A stretch of DNA of 64,000 bases from Clostridia bacterium (lineage in GTDB: Bacteria; Bacillota; Clostridia; Christensenellales; CAG-917), in contig JAFTSA010000010.1 in the NCBI GenBank assembly GCA_017461985.1, positions 1 to 64,000 on the forward strand, written 5' to 3'. Shown piece after piece: positions 62,599-64,000 of this stretch. Under the pieces are notes generated by a model. That model had not been told where the DNA came from. It made no database searches and was given only the letters and a program-made list of their open reading frames with translations. The position numbers and the translations under genes are program-made. Numbering within the stretch: the first letter of the stretch is position 1; each line of letters begins with the position of its first letter.

Positions 62599-63972
62599 AT
62601 GATACATCAATTCAAACAAGGTGGTCTTTGTGTTGTAGTTGACGTCTTTTCAGGTGCAATTCACTTGGTGGACGACGTGGCGTACGACATAATTGCTCTC
62701 TACGAAACCACTGAAAAGGAACAAATTGTAAACACTCTCGTGGAAAAATACGCCCACGAGAATTTGTCACGTGAAGAAATCGGTGAGTGCTATGACGAAA
62801 TCACTGAACTGAAAAATGAGGGCAAACTCTTCTCCCCCGACACCTTTGCACCCATCTCAAACAAGTTGAAGGAAAAGACGTCGGGTGTTGTAAAGGCACT
62901 GTGTCTGCACGTGGCGCACACCTGCAACCTTAACTGCGCATATTGTTTTGCAAGTCAAGGCAAATATTCTGGTGAAAGAGCGGTTATGAGTGAAGAAGTG
63001 GGCAAACGCGCCCTTGACTTCCTCATTGAAAATTCTGGCACTCGTCACAACCTTGAAGTTGACTTCTTCGGCGGTGAGCCTCTTATGAATTTTGACGTGG
63101 TCAAAAATCTTGTGGCTTATGCCCGTGAAAGAGAAAAGGAAACAGGCAAAAACTTCCGCTTTACCCTCACCACCAACGGCATGCTCATTGACGATGACGT
63201 CATCGATTTTGCAAACCGTGAGATGAGCAACGTGGTCCTCTCCCTTGACGGCAGAAAGGAAATCCACGATGAATTCCGTGTGGACTATGCAGGCAAAGGT
63301 AGTTTTGACAAGATTGTGCCCAAATTCCAAAAGTTGGTGGAAGCAAGAGGGGGCAAGGACTACTATATGCGTGGCACTTTCACCCACCGCAATCCTGACT
63401 TTGTCAACGACATCCGCACTATGCTTGACCTAGGCTTTGACGAGCTGAGCATGGAGCCTGTGGTATGCGCACCCGATGACCCTGCCGCCCTCAACGACAG
63501 TGACCTTGAAATGGTGATGCAACAATATGAAGAGTTGGCGTCACTTATGCTTGAGCGCAGACGTCAATGCAAGCCCTTCACCTTCTATCACTACATGATA
63601 GACCTTTCTGGTGGCCCTTGCATCTACAAGCGTGTGTCCGGTTGCGGAAGCGGAACTGAATATATGGCAGTCACCCCTTGGGGAGACCTTTACCCTTGCC
63701 ACCAATTTGTGGGGGATGAAAAGTTCAAGCTGGGTGACATCTACAACGGCGTCACCAACACTGCTCTACAAAACGAATTCAAACAGTGCAACGTCTATGC
63801 TCACCCTGAGTGCAACGACTGTTGGGCAAAACTGTACTGCTCTGGCGGTTGCGCCGCAAACGCATATCACGCCACCGGCAAGATAACCGGCATCTATGAA
63901 AATGGTTGCAAACTTTTCCGCAAACGTATGGAATGCGCCATCTTCCTTGAAGCCATGAAAACCCTTGAATAA
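62599..63972 (+). CDS. scfB: SCIFF radical-SAM maturase (SPASM family)
   Basis: A 457-residue peptide-modifying radical-SAM enzyme. Order: N-terminal peptide-binding (RRE-like) part, 1-90; radical-SAM core with Cys109, Cys113, Cys116 (CNLNCAYC) and FFGGEPL; C-terminal SPASM domain with at least seven cysteines (VSGCGSGTEYMA, LYPCHQF, CNDCWAKLYCSGGC, NGCKLF) for two auxiliary iron-sulfur clusters. The start MIHQFKQGGL is the family N-terminus. There is no ribosome site before it; the codon follows the U run of the hairpin. Partner of the peptide gene just upstream. Confidence 0.96.
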   Translation: MIHQFKQGGLCVVVDVFSGAIHLVDDVAYDIIALYETTEKEQIVNTLVEKYAHENLSREEIGECYDEITELKNEGKLFSPDTFAPISNKLKEKTSGVVKALCLHVAHTCNLNCAYCFASQGKYSGERAVMSEEVGKRALDFLIENSGTRHNLEVDFFGGEPLMNFDVVKNLVAYAREREKETGKNFRFTLTTNGMLIDDDVIDFANREMSNVVLSLDGRKEIHDEFRVDYAGKGSFDKIVPKFQKLVEARGGKDYYMRGTFTHRNPDFVNDIRTMLDLGFDELSMEPVVCAPDDPAALNDSDLEMVMQQYEELASLMLERRRQCKPFTFYHYMIDLSGGPCIYKRVSGCGSGTEYMAVTPWGDLYPCHQFVGDEKFKLGDIYNGVTNTALQNEFKQCNVYAHPECNDCWAKLYCSGGCAANAYHATGKITGIYENGCKLFRKRMECAIFLEAMKTLE

Positions 63973-63973
63973 A

Positions 63974-64000
63974 ATGAAAACACCCATCATCGACTTTGTA
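63974..64000 (+). CDS. Start of a further gene (cut by the window end)
   Basis: Nine codons, MKTPIIDFV, directly after the maturase stop. N-termini of this form (TPIxDFV) are usual in Orn/Lys/Arg decarboxylase-type PLP enzymes, but nine residues are too few for a firm call. It seems to belong to the same operon. Confidence 0.35.

Overview
The window looks like a chromosome segment of an anaerobic, low-to-mid GC Gram-positive bacterium of the class Clostridia. The pointers are an oxygen-independent class III ribonucleotide reductase with its radical-SAM activase, a complete set of acetyl-CoA to butyrate genes, the SCIFF peptide and its radical-SAM maturase (a clostridial hallmark), the non-mevalonate isoprenoid pathway, an RqcP-type S4 protein, an ECF sigma factor with an RsgI-like anti-sigma factor, and Gram-positive style Shine-Dalgarno and sigma-A promoter sequences. 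I cannot assign a genus from sequence alone.

Layout. 1-20 kb, minus strand: information-processing genes in an unusual order: rpoB, rpoC, metK, then recD2, comFC, then secA, prfB, then an L7Ae-like protein, rpsL, rpsG, fusA and the start of tuf. Terminators and promoters split this into at least four transcription units. 20-22.7 kb: rqcP, a membrane protein built from three copies of a two-helix unit, and an ispDF fusion. 22.8-38.5 kb, minus strand: a large catabolic or fermentative cluster under a promoter whose spacer is a perfect palindrome, with a divergent TetR gene. In order of transcription it encodes MaoC-type hydratase, acyl-CoA dehydrogenase, EtfB, EtfA, thiolase, FabG-type reductase, a FabH-like enzyme, a LIV-type ABC transporter (LivH, M, G, F, K), a CoA-transferase and two alpha/beta hydrolases. 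Thiolase, reductase, hydratase, dehydrogenase with Etf, and CoA-transferase together make a route between acetyl-CoA and butyrate that would run through (R)-3-hydroxybutyryl-CoA.

39.4-42 kb: a GPH-family sugar/cation symporter, a YjbR-like and a TfoX-like protein. 42.1-45.6 kb: a small AT-rich accessory island between two ~86-bp direct repeats made of a tRNA-Arg 3' end joined to a short palindromic element. It carries two different proteins with HEPN-type RX4H motifs and an integrase remnant, and sits beside an intact tRNA-Arg(CCU). 46-51.5 kb: an anaerobic dNTP synthesis locus with candidate NrdR boxes: NrdD with a fused glutaredoxin-like domain, a thioredoxin-reductase-like flavoprotein, a DEDDh exonuclease with a basic tail, and NrdG.

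51.5-60 kb, minus strand: ECF sigma and anti-sigma pair, pyrE with a YitT-family membrane protein, one single-pass protein of unknown function and a tandem pair of large membrane proteins of unknown function. 60.2-64 kb: NADP-type glutamate dehydrogenase, a repeat-rich non-coding stretch, then the SCIFF precursor, its maturase and the first codons of a further gene.

The strongest candidates for new biology are the HEPN island with its tRNA-derived repeats, the R-type butyrate operon tied to a LIV transporter with an enlarged LivG, the NrdD-glutaredoxin locus and the tandem membrane proteins at 56-60 kb.
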